The notes beneath the pieces were generated by a model that saw only the letters and a list, made by a program, of their open reading frames with translations, had not been told where the DNA came from and did not search any database. A stretch of 17,707 bases of DNA, taken from positions 1-17,707 of the forward strand of contig CAZHHW010000070.1 of NCBI GenBank assembly GCA_964532385.1. Reading direction: 5' to 3'. Positions 1 to 6,991 of the stretch are shown here, in pieces; position 1 is the first letter of the stretch; each line of letters starts with the position of its first letter. The translations under genes and the position numbers were made by a program. Source of the DNA: UBA6921 sp964532385 (GTDB lineage Bacteria; Pseudomonadota; Gammaproteobacteria; SG8-11).

Positions 1-527
1 AAGTTTTAAAGAAAGCGATGGGCGGTGTGTTGTTCATCGACGAAGCTTATTACTTGTACAAACCCGAGAACGAGCGCGACTACGGCGCCGAATCCATCGA
101 AATTCTGCTGCAAATCATGGAAAACAACCGCGATGATCTGGTCGTGATCCTCGCCGGCTATAAAGATCGCATGGACAAGTTCTTCCAAAGCAATCCCGGC
201 ATGTCGTCGCGCATTGCGCACCACATCGACTTCCCGGATTATTCGCCTGATGAATTGTTGTCGATTGCGCAACTGATGCTGAAAAAGATGCAGTATGCGT
301 TCAGCCCCGAGGCAACCAAAGCGTTCCTCGAGTACATTGAGCGGCGCCAAAAACTCCCGCATTTTGCCAATGCGCGCTCGATGCGCAACGCATTGGATCG
401 CGCCCGCTTACGTCAGGCGAACCGCCTGTTCGAATCGGCCAGCAAAAAACTTTCCCGGCACGAGCTGATGACGCTGGAAGAACGCGACATCCGTGCCAGC
501 CGCGTATTCGAGGGAAATCGCGACTGA
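1..527 (+). CDS. cbbX: CbbX, red-type RuBisCO activase (AAA+), 5' end missing
   Basis: This is the C-terminal part of CbbX, the AAA+ ATPase that remodels inhibited red-type (form IC/ID) RuBisCO by pulling on the C-terminus of its large subunit. The frame is already open at base 3, so the start and the Walker A region lie outside the window. Visible are the Walker B motif (VLFIDEAYYL), the sensor-like ILAGYKDRMDKF segment, and the stretch SNPGMSSRIAHHIDFPDYS with the conserved arginine of the arginine-finger region. The C-terminal helical lid contains the ARSMRNALDRARLRQANRL segment. These match CbbX closely. The TGA stop is followed by a short hairpin. CbbX normally follows cbbLS, so RuBisCO genes are expected just upstream; that is inference. 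The gene converges on btuF. Confidence 0.95.
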   Translation, partial: VLKKAMGGVLFIDEAYYLYKPENERDYGAESIEILLQIMENNRDDLVVILAGYKDRMDKFFQSNPGMSSRIAHHIDFPDYSPDELLSIAQLMLKKMQYAFSPEATKAFLEYIERRQKLPHFANARSMRNALDRARLRQANRLFESASKKLSRHELMTLEERDIRASRVFEGNRD

Positions 528-550
528 GAGTACTGCCGCAACCTCATTCA

Positions 551-574
551 CCGCCTACGCCACACCGTAGGCGG
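551..574. terminator. Hairpin between convergent cbbX and btuF
   Basis: A perfect 9-bp stem (551-559 pairing with 566-574, CCGCCTACG/CGTAGGCGG) has a 6-nt loop. It lies 23 bases after the cbbX stop and immediately next to the btuF stop on the other strand. The downstream tail on the plus strand (CTTATT) is only weakly U-rich, so it may be an imperfect terminator or a 3' stabilising hairpin shared by both genes. Confidence 0.55.
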
Positions 575-575
575 C

Positions 576-1448
576 TTATTGTCGAGACCCGCGCGCATTT
601 TCCAGCGCGCGGCAAATTTCCCTGGCGCCCTGCAACAGGCGCGGAGTGGAACGCTGAATGTAATCGGGCTCGACAAAATACAACTGCTTGTTACGCACCG
701 CGCGCAGCGACGGCCAGCGCGCCCATTGACTCAAACCATGATCCTCGCTGCTGGCTGAACCGCTGGCAATAATCACCTGCGGGTCGGCCGCGAGCACCGG
801 CTCCACGCCGACTTCGGGTGCAAGCACCGGCAGCGCCGCAAACACATTTTTTCCGCCGCACAATTCCAGCACCGCGCTGACCATATGCCGGCCGTTCAAC
901 GTGATCAACGGACGATCCCAGATTTGATAAAAAACCGTGACCACGGGTTGGTCCGCATAGCGGTCATGCAACTGCCGCAGACCCGCGCGAAATTCGCTGC
1001 CGGCCGCCGTGGCCGAAGTTTCCGTTCCGGCCAACCGGCCGAGGCGTTCGAGAGTGGTGGCGACGTCGTCCAGCTGGCGGGGCTCGCTTAAAAATACCGG
1101 GATATTGAATTTAAGCAGCCGTTCGATGGCCCCCGCGGGATTGCCGCTGCGCCATGCGACGATTAAATCCGGTTTTAAACTCAGCAGCGTTTCCAGATCC
1201 AGCGCACCGGCTTCGCCGACCAGGGGCACCTGCCGCGCGGCCGCGGGATAATCGCTGTAACGCACCACCCCCACCACGGATTTACCGGCGCCGGCGGCGA
1301 ACAATAACTCGGTCACATGCGGCGCCAGGCTGACAATACGTTGAGCGGGCCGGGTTAATGTCACGGTACGGCCCGTGTCGTCGACGACACTGATGTCAGC
1401 CGCCGCGGAAACCGTGAGCCAGGCCAGTGCGAACCACGGCCATTTCAT
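576..1448 (-). CDS. btuF: Cobalamin ABC transporter substrate-binding protein BtuF
   Basis: This is a periplasmic vitamin B12-binding protein that delivers cobalamin to a BtuCD-type importer. It has 290 residues with an N-terminal signal peptide (hydrophobic residues 3-17, likely cut after AAA). Features shared with E. coli BtuF include the RIVSLAPHVTELLFAAG opening, the YSDYP motif near residue 66, KPDLIVAWRSGNP, LELCGGKNVFA, and the terminal QRSTPRLLQGAREICRAL helix. Its start codon overlaps the stop of the upstream amidase as ATGA, so the two are probably translationally coupled. No btuC or btuD lies beside it, so the permease must be encoded elsewhere. QueG, encoded a few genes away, needs cobalamin. 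A related haem or siderophore binding protein is possible, but the motifs favour BtuF. Confidence 0.87.
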   Translation of the reverse strand: MKWPWFALAWLTVSAAADISVVDDTGRTVTLTRPAQRIVSLAPHVTELLFAAGAGKSVVGVVRYSDYPAAARQVPLVGEAGALDLETLLSLKPDLIVAWRSGNPAGAIERLLKFNIPVFLSEPRQLDDVATTLERLGRLAGTETSATAAGSEFRAGLRQLHDRYADQPVVTVFYQIWDRPLITLNGRHMVSAVLELCGGKNVFAALPVLAPEVGVEPVLAADPQVIIASGSASSEDHGLSQWARWPSLRAVRNKQLYFVEPDYIQRSTPRLLQGAREICRALENARGSRQ

Positions 1449-2770
1449 AATTTTGGAATACGTAGAATTTTTCCCACCTCGAGGGTTTCGCCCTGGATCT
1501 CATTCAACTGGCGCAGGAGAGCGGCACTGACCTGATAATGTTGTGCGATACCCGCGAGGGTTTCGCCGGGCTTGATGACATGCTTTACATTCCCCGCCGC
1601 CAGCACGGTGCCGGGCGGCGCGTGATCGGAAAAATAGCTGCGTATGCCGCGCAATACCGAGTTGGCGATCAATTCCTGATACATCGGATCGTGTAATTTG
1701 TATTCTTCGTTGCGGTTGGAAATAAATCCGGACTCGACCAGCAAGGAAGGAATACCCAGCGATTTCAGCACCACAAACCCCGCCTGCTCCACACGGCCTT
1801 TGTGCACGCTCCCGACCTTGCTCAACTCGCCCAGCACGCGCGTACCCAGATCCAAGCTCGCCTCGATGGTGCCGGATTGAGACAAATCCAGCAACACGGA
1901 AGTGAGGATATCGTCCTTGTCTTCCAGACTCACCCCGCCGATGGCGTCGGTGGCATTTTCGCTGTCGGCCAGCCAGCGTGCCGCTTCGCTGCTCGCGCCT
2001 TTGGCGGACAGCGCGAATACCGAGGCGCCGCGCGCGGCCGGGTTTTTGCGGAACGAATCGGCGTGAATCGACACGAACATGTCGGCGCGCTGGGTCCGCG
2101 CCATGCGTTTACGCCCGCTCAAACTCACAAAATAATCGCCGTTGCGGATCATCAGGGCGCGCATGCCGGGCTCATGCTCGACTTTATCCTGCAAGCGTTG
2201 CGCAATCGCCAGCGCCACGTGTTTTTCCTGGGTGCCGCCCGGACCGATGGCGCCCGGATCTTCGCCGCCGTGCCCGGCATCCACGGCCACCACCACATCG
2301 CGCAATGGTTCACTCTGAATAACGGCCGGTGCATTCAAGACGGGCAGCGTGGCGGGTAGCGATGGACCTGCTTCGCCGGACGCATCTTCGCGCAGCAAGT
2401 CGATCACCAGGCGGTGGCCGTAACGTTCATTGGGTTTGAGCAAAAAGCTTTTCGGCCGTACCCGCGCGCTCAGGTCGAACACCACGCGCAAGGTATTTTG
2501 TTCGCGCATCGCGTAACGTGCCTCGGAAAAAATGTTATTGCTGACTTTAAGTCCGTCGAGAAGCGCGCCCGCTTCCACTCCGATAATGTCAACAACCACC
2601 CGCTCAGGATCATGCAACTGCGAAAGTTGATGGGCCACCGGCGCGGAGATGTCGAACACCACACGCGTGCTGTCGGGCGCCGACCAAGTGCGCGCACCGT
2701 CGATGCGCGCGGTTTGTGCTGCCGCATTTGCGCTTATAAACAGACTTAACAGCAACCACCACCACGTCAT
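1445..2770 (-). CDS. amiB: N-acetylmuramoyl-L-alanine amidase, AmiB/AmiC type with LysM
   Basis: This zinc amidase cuts septal peptidoglycan between MurNAc and L-Ala during daughter-cell separation, in the periplasm. The 441-residue protein has a signal peptide (1-18), an AMIN domain (about 20-128) that targets the septum, a proline-rich linker, an Amidase_3 domain (about 158-380), and one C-terminal LysM domain (about 396-441). Expected zinc ligands are visible: H167 in VAVDAGHGGEDPGA, E182 in TQEKHVA, and H236 in FVSIHADSF. The catalytic glutamate is E346 in LLVESGFISN. The long insert around 262-300 probably holds the autoinhibitory helix of division amidases, which EnvC/NlpD-type activators displace. 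A GGAAGG ribosome site lies 7 bases before the ATG. The position after tsaE matches amiB of E. coli, but mutL, which follows there, is replaced here by btuF. Confidence 0.93.
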   Translation of the reverse strand: MTWWWLLLSLFISANAAAQTARIDGARTWSAPDSTRVVFDISAPVAHQLSQLHDPERVVVDIIGVEAGALLDGLKVSNNIFSEARYAMREQNTLRVVFDLSARVRPKSFLLKPNERYGHRLVIDLLREDASGEAGPSLPATLPVLNAPAVIQSEPLRDVVVAVDAGHGGEDPGAIGPGGTQEKHVALAIAQRLQDKVEHEPGMRALMIRNGDYFVSLSGRKRMARTQRADMFVSIHADSFRKNPAARGASVFALSAKGASSEAARWLADSENATDAIGGVSLEDKDDILTSVLLDLSQSGTIEASLDLGTRVLGELSKVGSVHKGRVEQAGFVVLKSLGIPSLLVESGFISNRNEEYKLHDPMYQELIANSVLRGIRSYFSDHAPPGTVLAAGNVKHVIKPGETLAGIAQHYQVSAALLRQLNEIQGETLEVGKILRIPKL

Positions 2771-2842
2771 GACTTTACCTTCCTACTGCACTGTTGATAT
2801 CTGGCCGAGACAGGAATCCCTTACTAAATTCGGCAACCCCAC

Positions 2843-2931
2843 TTCTTCCCCTGCAAGAGGGAAGGAATGGGAGGACAAACACATCTCCCTTCATCACCCG
2901 CATCCTAACCTTCTTCCTTGCAGGGGAAAGG
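2843..2931. repeat. Imperfect palindromic repeat between tsaE and amidase gene
   Basis: A perfect 12-bp inverted repeat, TTCCCCTGCAAG at 2846-2857 and its complement at 2917-2928, flanks a 59-base spacer. The flanks are pyrimidine/purine biased (TTCTTCC, GGAAGG), and the spacer contains CACCCGCATCCTAACC. From memory this resembles dispersed elements of the form CTCACCC-TAACCC-TCTCCC common in proteobacteria; copy number cannot be seen here. The right arm lies inside the 3' end of tsaE. Confidence 0.6.
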
Positions 2932-3429
2932 AATAGTCTCATCCTGATCCTTCGCCGTGTTGACCGAAGCAAACAGCGTCGCCAGCACTTCGCGTCCCTT
3001 ATCGGTTGCCGCACGCAAACATAAATGGCGTGCATTTCCTGCATAGTCCAGATGAACTTCCACGTCCGCTTGCGGCAAGACGCCCGCGCCGCGCTCCGGC
3101 CATTCCACCAGCACAAACGCGCCGGGTGCGAAATAATCGCGCACGCCCATTAACTCCAGTTCTTCGGCAGCGGCGATGCGGTAAAGGTCAAAATGATAAG
3201 CCGCGCCGCCCGGCAATTCGTAAGGTTCCACCACGGTAAAGGTCGGGCTCTTTACTTGGCCGCGCACGCCCCGCGCGCGCAGGAAGCCGCGTACGAAGGT
3301 GGTCTTGCCGGCACCCAGATCGCCGTGCAAATACATCGTAATGCCTTGGCTGCAGGCCTGCGCGACGCGCTCCGCACAGGCGAGCGTCGCGGCTTCATCG
3401 GGTAAAACTTGTGCATATTCGTTATTCAT
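2905..3429 (-). CDS. tsaE: tRNA t6A biosynthesis ATPase TsaE
   Basis: TsaE is the P-loop ATPase that works with TsaB, TsaC and TsaD to make N6-threonylcarbamoyladenosine at position 37 of ANN-decoding tRNAs. The 174-residue protein has Walker A GDLGAGKTT (36-44), the SPTFTVVEPY segment (61-70), HFDLYR (79-84) and the FVLVEWPERG segment (about 105-114), all typical of the family. I chose the ATG at 3429 because it overlaps the nnr stop as ATGA and gives a normal N-terminus; a longer in-frame reading would run about 40 codons into nnr. The last residues, PFPCKEEG, are encoded by one arm of a palindromic repeat, so the native stop was probably replaced by read-out into the repeat. Order nnr-tsaE-amidase is as in E. 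coli. Confidence 0.95.
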   Translation of the reverse strand: MNNEYAQVLPDEAATLACAERVAQACSQGITMYLHGDLGAGKTTFVRGFLRARGVRGQVKSPTFTVVEPYELPGGAAYHFDLYRIAAAEELELMGVRDYFAPGAFVLVEWPERGAGVLPQADVEVHLDYAGNARHLCLRAATDKGREVLATLFASVNTAKDQDETIPFPCKEEG

Positions 3430-4913
3430 GGCAACACCGGATTCACGGCGGCGCGCAATTGCGCCAGCACCTCGCTCGCCAGCAACCCGCGTTCGCCCGC
3501 ACGCGCGGCGCGGTCGGCGGCGTCGGCGTGCACATACACGCCCACGCACGCGGCATCAGTCAAGCTCAGACCCTGAGCGAGCAAGCCTGCGATCACGCCG
3601 GTCAATACATCGCCCATGCCACCGCTGGCCATGCCGGGATTTCCCGCATCGCAGAGGTACATTGAAGAGTCCGGCCCGGTAATCAAAGTTCCCGCGCCTT
3701 TTAATACAATCACCCCGCCATAGGTTTTTTGCAGTGCCGACGCCGCCGCAAAGCGATCGCGCTGCACCAGCTCGGCCGTGGTGTTGAGCAACCGCGCGGC
3801 CTCGCCGGGATGCGGTGTGAGCACCCAGTGGTCGCGATGCACCGGATCAGCCGCAAGCAGGTTGAGCGCGTCGGCATCGACCACGCAAGGCAGGCCGGTT
3901 TCCAGAACTTGCCCGAACAGAATGCGCGCCCATGCGCTCTGCCCCAAACCGGGACCGATGGCGATGACCGTGGCGCGCGCCAACACCCGCCGCACTCCGG
4001 CCGCATCAGTCACGCCCTGGCACATCAATTCCGGACGCGCCAGGCTCAACAGCGCGGCATGTTCGGGGCGCGTCGCGACACTCACCAGACCGGCGCCAAC
4101 ACGCGCGGCGGCTTCCGCCGCCAAGCGCGCCGCGCCGCTCATGCCGATCTCGCCGCCGAGAATCGCGGCGTGGCCGAAGTGCCCTTTATGCGCGCTGCGC
4201 GAGCGCGGCGGCAGACGCGCGTGCACCCACGCGGGCGCGATGCGCAGCGCGTCCGGCAACACGTGCGCATAAACCGGCGCAGGTATTTGCAAATCATCGA
4301 AGCTCAACGCGCCGCAATGGTCGGGGCCGGTGCCGGTAAGCAATCCTTGCTTCATGCCGACGAACGTCAGCGTCGCGCTTGCGCGTACCGCCTCGCCCCA
4401 CACGTGCCCGGTGTCGGCATCTAAACCGGAAGGCAAATCCACCGCCAGCACCGGCTGGCCGCTTGCGTTCAACGCGGCGATGGCGGCGCGCCAAACGCCG
4501 CTCACTTCGCCATGCAACCCGGTGCCCAGCAGCGCGTCGACCCACACGTCGCAGGACGGCAACGCGTTTTCATCCCACCGGGGCACAGGCACGCCGGCCG
4601 CTTCCAACCGCTGCAATACGGTCAGCGCATCGCCCTGAATTTTGGCATGCGCGCCGACCAGGAACACACACACACGCAACCCGGCCGTGTGCGCATGGCG
4701 CGCGATCACAAAACCATCTCCGCCATTGTTGCCGCCGCCGCACAGTACGCCCACGCTGCGCGCCGCGGGCCAGCACGCCGTCAAGTGTGCAAAACACGCC
4801 GCCCCGGCACGCTCCATCAAGGCCGCGCCGGGCAGCTTGTGTTCAGCCATCGCGATGCGATCCAGCGCGCGCACTTGTGCGGCGCGATACAGGTGTACGG
4901 GCAGCTCGTTCAT
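3426..4913 (-). CDS. nnr: Bifunctional NAD(P)HX epimerase/dehydratase Nnr (YjeF)
   Basis: Nnr repairs hydrated NADH and NADPH. Its N-terminal domain epimerises R- and S-NAD(P)HX, and its C-terminal ADP-dependent dehydratase restores the coenzyme. The protein has 495 residues, the usual length for the fused form. The YjeF_N domain (about 1-215) shows GGGNNGGDGFV (59-69) and the VDALLGTGLHGEVSG stretch. The ribokinase-like domain (about 230-490) shows KGHFGHAAILGGE, AIGPGLGQS, VLTPHPGEAARLL and NPGMASGGMGDVLTG, with the nucleotide-binding GGMGD. It is the first gene of the leftward operon and starts 20 bp from queG. No Shine-Dalgarno is visible upstream, and the predicted -10 lies so close to the ATG that the mRNA may be leaderless. 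Confidence 0.96.
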   Translation of the reverse strand: MNELPVHLYRAAQVRALDRIAMAEHKLPGAALMERAGAACFAHLTACWPAARSVGVLCGGGNNGGDGFVIARHAHTAGLRVCVFLVGAHAKIQGDALTVLQRLEAAGVPVPRWDENALPSCDVWVDALLGTGLHGEVSGVWRAAIAALNASGQPVLAVDLPSGLDADTGHVWGEAVRASATLTFVGMKQGLLTGTGPDHCGALSFDDLQIPAPVYAHVLPDALRIAPAWVHARLPPRSRSAHKGHFGHAAILGGEIGMSGAARLAAEAAARVGAGLVSVATRPEHAALLSLARPELMCQGVTDAAGVRRVLARATVIAIGPGLGQSAWARILFGQVLETGLPCVVDADALNLLAADPVHRDHWVLTPHPGEAARLLNTTAELVQRDRFAAASALQKTYGGVIVLKGAGTLITGPDSSMYLCDAGNPGMASGGMGDVLTGVIAGLLAQGLSLTDAACVGVYVHADAADRAARAGERGLLASEVLAQLRAAVNPVLP

Positions 4914-4921
4914 GACGCGTT

Positions 4922-4949
4922 ATCATAGCGGCTATGACTTCTATTACAA
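4922..4949 (-). promoter_or_regulatory. Predicted nnr promoter overlapping a plus-strand queG -10
   Basis: Only 20 bp separate the nnr and queG start codons. On the minus strand, TATGAT (4927-4922) is a near-consensus -10, and TTGTAA (4949-4944) is a 4/6 match to -35 with a 16-bp spacer. It would start transcription 1-4 bases before the nnr ATG. On the plus strand the same bases offer TATCAT (4921-4926), which would start transcription at about the queG ATG, but I see no good -35 for it. The two -10 elements overlap by five bases, so simultaneous use looks impossible. Prediction from sequence only. Confidence 0.45.
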
Positions 4950-6013
4950 ACGGCACTAATACGGCGCCTCTGGATTACGCCGCACTCGCCGCGCAAATAA
5001 AACGCTGGGGCGGCGAGTTGGGTTTTGCGCGCGTCGGCATCACCGATACCGAATTGAGCACGCACGAAACTCATTTGCTTAACTGGCTGGACGCAGGCAT
5101 GCACGGCGACATGGAGTACATGGCACGCCACGGCACGAAACGCAGCCGCCCGGCGGATCTGATTCCCGGCACGCTGCGGGTGATATCCGTCCGCATGGAT
5201 TACTGGCCGGAACCCAGCGCCGCAGCGCAGCAAGTATTGAACGCTGAGCAACTGGGCTATGTATCGCGCTATGCGTTGGGACGCGATTATCACAGCGTGA
5301 TGCGCAAGCGCCTGCAGAAACTGGCACAACGCATCGAACAGCAGGCTGGCCCGTTTGGTTATCGCGCCTTCAGCGACAGCGCGCCGGTGCTGGAAAAAGC
5401 TCTGGCGGAAAAAGCCGGCTTGGGCTGGATCGGCAAGCATTCCAATCTATTGCAGGAAAAAACCGGTTCATGGTTTTTTCTGGGCGAGTTATACACCGAC
5501 TTGCCGTTACCGCTGGATACACCGCACCTCAATCATTGCGGCACCTGCCAGGCCTGCATCGACGCCTGCCCCACCGGCGCGATTGTCGCGCCTTATCGCG
5601 TGGATGCGCGGCGCTGCATTTCCTACCTCACCATCGAGTTGCGCGGCAGCATTCCGGAAGAATTCCGCACGGCGATGGGCAATCGCATTTACGGCTGCGA
5701 CGACTGCCAGCTGGTCTGCCCCTGGAATAAATTCGCACAGGCCACGGCGGAAGCGGAGTTTTTGCCACGCCATCGACTGGATGCGCCGCAACTGACGGAA
5801 TTGTTTGCATGGAGTGAAGCGGAGTTTTTGCAGAATACCGCAGGCTCGGCGATCCGCCGCATCGGTTATCTCTGCTGGCTGCGCAATATCGCGGTGGCCT
5901 TGGGGAATGCGCGCACCTCGACCCAGGTGCTGCGGGCCTTGCGTTTGCGCGAACAGCATGAATCCGAATTAGTGCGCGAACACGTCGCGTGGGCTTTGCG
6001 ACAACACCGTTAA
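4934..6013 (+). CDS. queG: Epoxyqueuosine reductase QueG
   Basis: QueG carries out the last step of queuosine synthesis, reducing epoxyqueuosine in the wobble position of GUN tRNAs. It is a cytosolic enzyme using cobalamin and two [4Fe-4S] clusters. The 359-residue protein has the N-terminal cobalamin-binding reductase domain (about 15-190), including FSDSAPVLEKALAEKAGLGWIGK with the conserved aspartate D148. The ferredoxin-like domain carries CGTCQACIDACP (C202, C205, C208, C212) and then C228 plus CDDCQLVC (C255, C258, C262). A HEAT-like C-terminal region follows. The length and the start match E. coli QueG. It diverges from nnr with a 20-bp gap, as in E. coli. No Shine-Dalgarno precedes the ATG, so initiation may be leaderless. 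Confidence 0.97.
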   Translation: MTSITNGTNTAPLDYAALAAQIKRWGGELGFARVGITDTELSTHETHLLNWLDAGMHGDMEYMARHGTKRSRPADLIPGTLRVISVRMDYWPEPSAAAQQVLNAEQLGYVSRYALGRDYHSVMRKRLQKLAQRIEQQAGPFGYRAFSDSAPVLEKALAEKAGLGWIGKHSNLLQEKTGSWFFLGELYTDLPLPLDTPHLNHCGTCQACIDACPTGAIVAPYRVDARRCISYLTIELRGSIPEEFRTAMGNRIYGCDDCQLVCPWNKFAQATAEAEFLPRHRLDAPQLTELFAWSEAEFLQNTAGSAIRRIGYLCWLRNIAVALGNARTSTQVLRALRLREQHESELVREHVAWALRQHR

Positions 6014-6243
6014 CCGCGGCCGGAGAAATATAGAAATACCGGCAGCGCCAGCCACAACAACCCTTTCACCAGAAAAAAAATAAAACCGGCGATTCCCAAA
6101 CGCCGCCACCAGACAGGACAGGCACCTTTGCGAACCGCCGCGGCAATTTCCAAACGGCCGGTTTTAGTCTGCGTAACGTTCAAAGCACCCAACGGCAATG
6201 AAGGTGGTGCAGAGGTGGATTTGGGAGACATGACTCTGGCCAT
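6010..6243 (-). CDS. Small single-helix membrane protein, unknown function
   Basis: This is a 77-residue ORF, or 73 residues if translation starts at the ATG at 6231 (MSPKSTSAPP). I do not recognise a named family. Residues 1-38 are polar and basic. Residues about 50-72 form one clear transmembrane helix (IAGFIFFLVKGLLWLALPVFLYF), giving a small inner-membrane protein with a long cytosolic N-terminus by the positive-inside rule. The KGLLWL-AxPxxL pattern has the look of a conserved short membrane protein rather than a random frame. Its TAA and the queG TAA lie on opposite strands of the same TTAA tetranucleotide. No strong Shine-Dalgarno is seen before either start, so the start is uncertain. 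Function unknown. Confidence 0.6.
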   Translation of the reverse strand: MARVMSPKSTSAPPSLPLGALNVTQTKTGRLEIAAAVRKGACPVWWRRLGIAGFIFFLVKGLLWLALPVFLYFSGRG

Positions 6244-6553
6244 GGCAAGGATGGATAACAGTGCTGACGTGACCTTAACGGACTCCAGCGCGGCAAACTT
6301 GAAGTGAATCGATTTTGATTGAAGAAACAGACGGGGAATGTCTGTTATCGCGCTTACATGGAAGGATGATTTATTGGCCGATCAATTTGTGTTCAATTTA
6401 ACCGACGTCCCTGTCATTGCTCAATTGCTTCCCAATTGCTCAAAGTTATCCACAGCCTTATCCACCGATTTTGTGAGTAACTTGTGGGCTGCCGCACAAA
6501 CAACGTTTGCTGATTATGGCAAAGGCAATGCGCACTTCCAGATCCCGCAAAAC
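6244..6553. other. 310-bp AT-rich spacer with phased motifs, no convincing gene
   Basis: The spacer lies between two minus-strand genes and is clearly more AT-rich than its neighbours. It contains two pairs of CAATT motifs spaced 11 bp apart (6383 and 6394, then 6422 and 6433) and DnaA-box-like sites at 6446-6480. It must also hold the promoter of the small membrane protein and the 3' end of the cupredoxin transcript, but I see no clear terminator hairpin. A plus-strand frame from 6338 has no recognisable protein features and runs into the cupredoxin gene antisense. Confidence 0.5.
6446..6480. promoter_or_regulatory. Cluster of DnaA-box-like sites
   Basis: TTATCCACA at 6446-6454 is a perfect match to the DnaA box consensus TTATNCACA. 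TTATCCACC at 6458-6466, 12 bp on, matches 8 of 9. On the opposite strand, TTACTCACA at 6480-6472 matches 8 of 9. Three near-consensus boxes within 35 bp is more than expected by chance, but no gene typical of an origin is nearby. A DnaA-regulated promoter or titration site is possible; binding is unproven. Confidence 0.4.
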
Positions 6554-6991
6554 TTAAGATGCGCTCAACAGATAAATATTGGTATGCAACGTTCCGGTGT
6601 CGCTGGTTTCCGGCACCGGCAGCGGCGGCGAACTCCGCACAAAAATCGTCATTTTCATTTCCGGATGCAGGCTGCAACTTAAGTCCACGACGCCTTTATG
6701 ATCGAATTCCAGCGCCTTGCTGGTGCCGGGCCGAAGCTCACCGTTATCCAATACGAAATCCGGCGAGGTGCTTACGAGCTTGTGCGTCACACCGTCCCGG
6801 TTCAAAAAATTCACCTGATCCCCCGGCTTCAGGGCGAGGAAAATATCGGAAAATTTATGCTGGTGTTGTTGGCTCTCCGCAAATTTTTGCTGAGTTTGAT
6901 TACCACGCGAAATATCGGCGTACACCACACCGCCGGTGATGATGATTGCAGCTATTAATGCCATGACACTGTTTAAAGGTTTAATCCGCAT
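6554..6991 (-). CDS. Exported single-domain cupredoxin
   Basis: A small type 1 copper protein, probably a periplasmic electron carrier or copper-binding protein. Starting at the ATG at 6991 gives 145 residues. This start is chosen because GGAGGG lies 7 bases upstream and the protein then begins with a normal signal sequence (residues 8-25, cleaved after VYA or left as an anchor). The mature part has the cupredoxin fold pattern: the first copper ligand is H70 in GVTHK, and the C-terminal ligand loop is C106-S-L-H109-P-E-M112 in DLSCSLHPEMKM. The short C-H-M loop resembles methylamine-utilisation/plastocyanin-like family proteins more than classical plastocyanin. The His-rich AESQQHQHKF segment (38-47) may add metal binding. 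Its redox partner is unknown; the di-haem cytochrome lies 3.7 kb away. Confidence 0.85.
   Translation of the reverse strand: MRIKPLNSVMALIAAIIITGGVVYADISRGNQTQQKFAESQQHQHKFSDIFLALKPGDQVNFLNRDGVTHKLVSTSPDFVLDNGELRPGTSKALEFDHKGVVDLSCSLHPEMKMTIFVRSSPPLPVPETSDTGTLHTNIYLLSAS

Noticed and set aside
3430..3549. A 40-codon N-terminal extension of TsaE
   Set aside because: The extension lies inside nnr, is almost all Arg, Ala and Gly, and has no counterpart in the family. The ATGA overlap start at 3429 is better.
4379..4915. Arg-rich plus-strand frames antisense to nnr
   Set aside because: Composition is that of a GC-rich shadow frame, and both enzyme domains of Nnr are intact on the other strand.
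6338..6682. Plus-strand frame of 114 codons in the queG-cupredoxin spacer
   Set aside because: No recognisable domain or good ribosome site, and the second half runs antisense into the well-supported cupredoxin gene.
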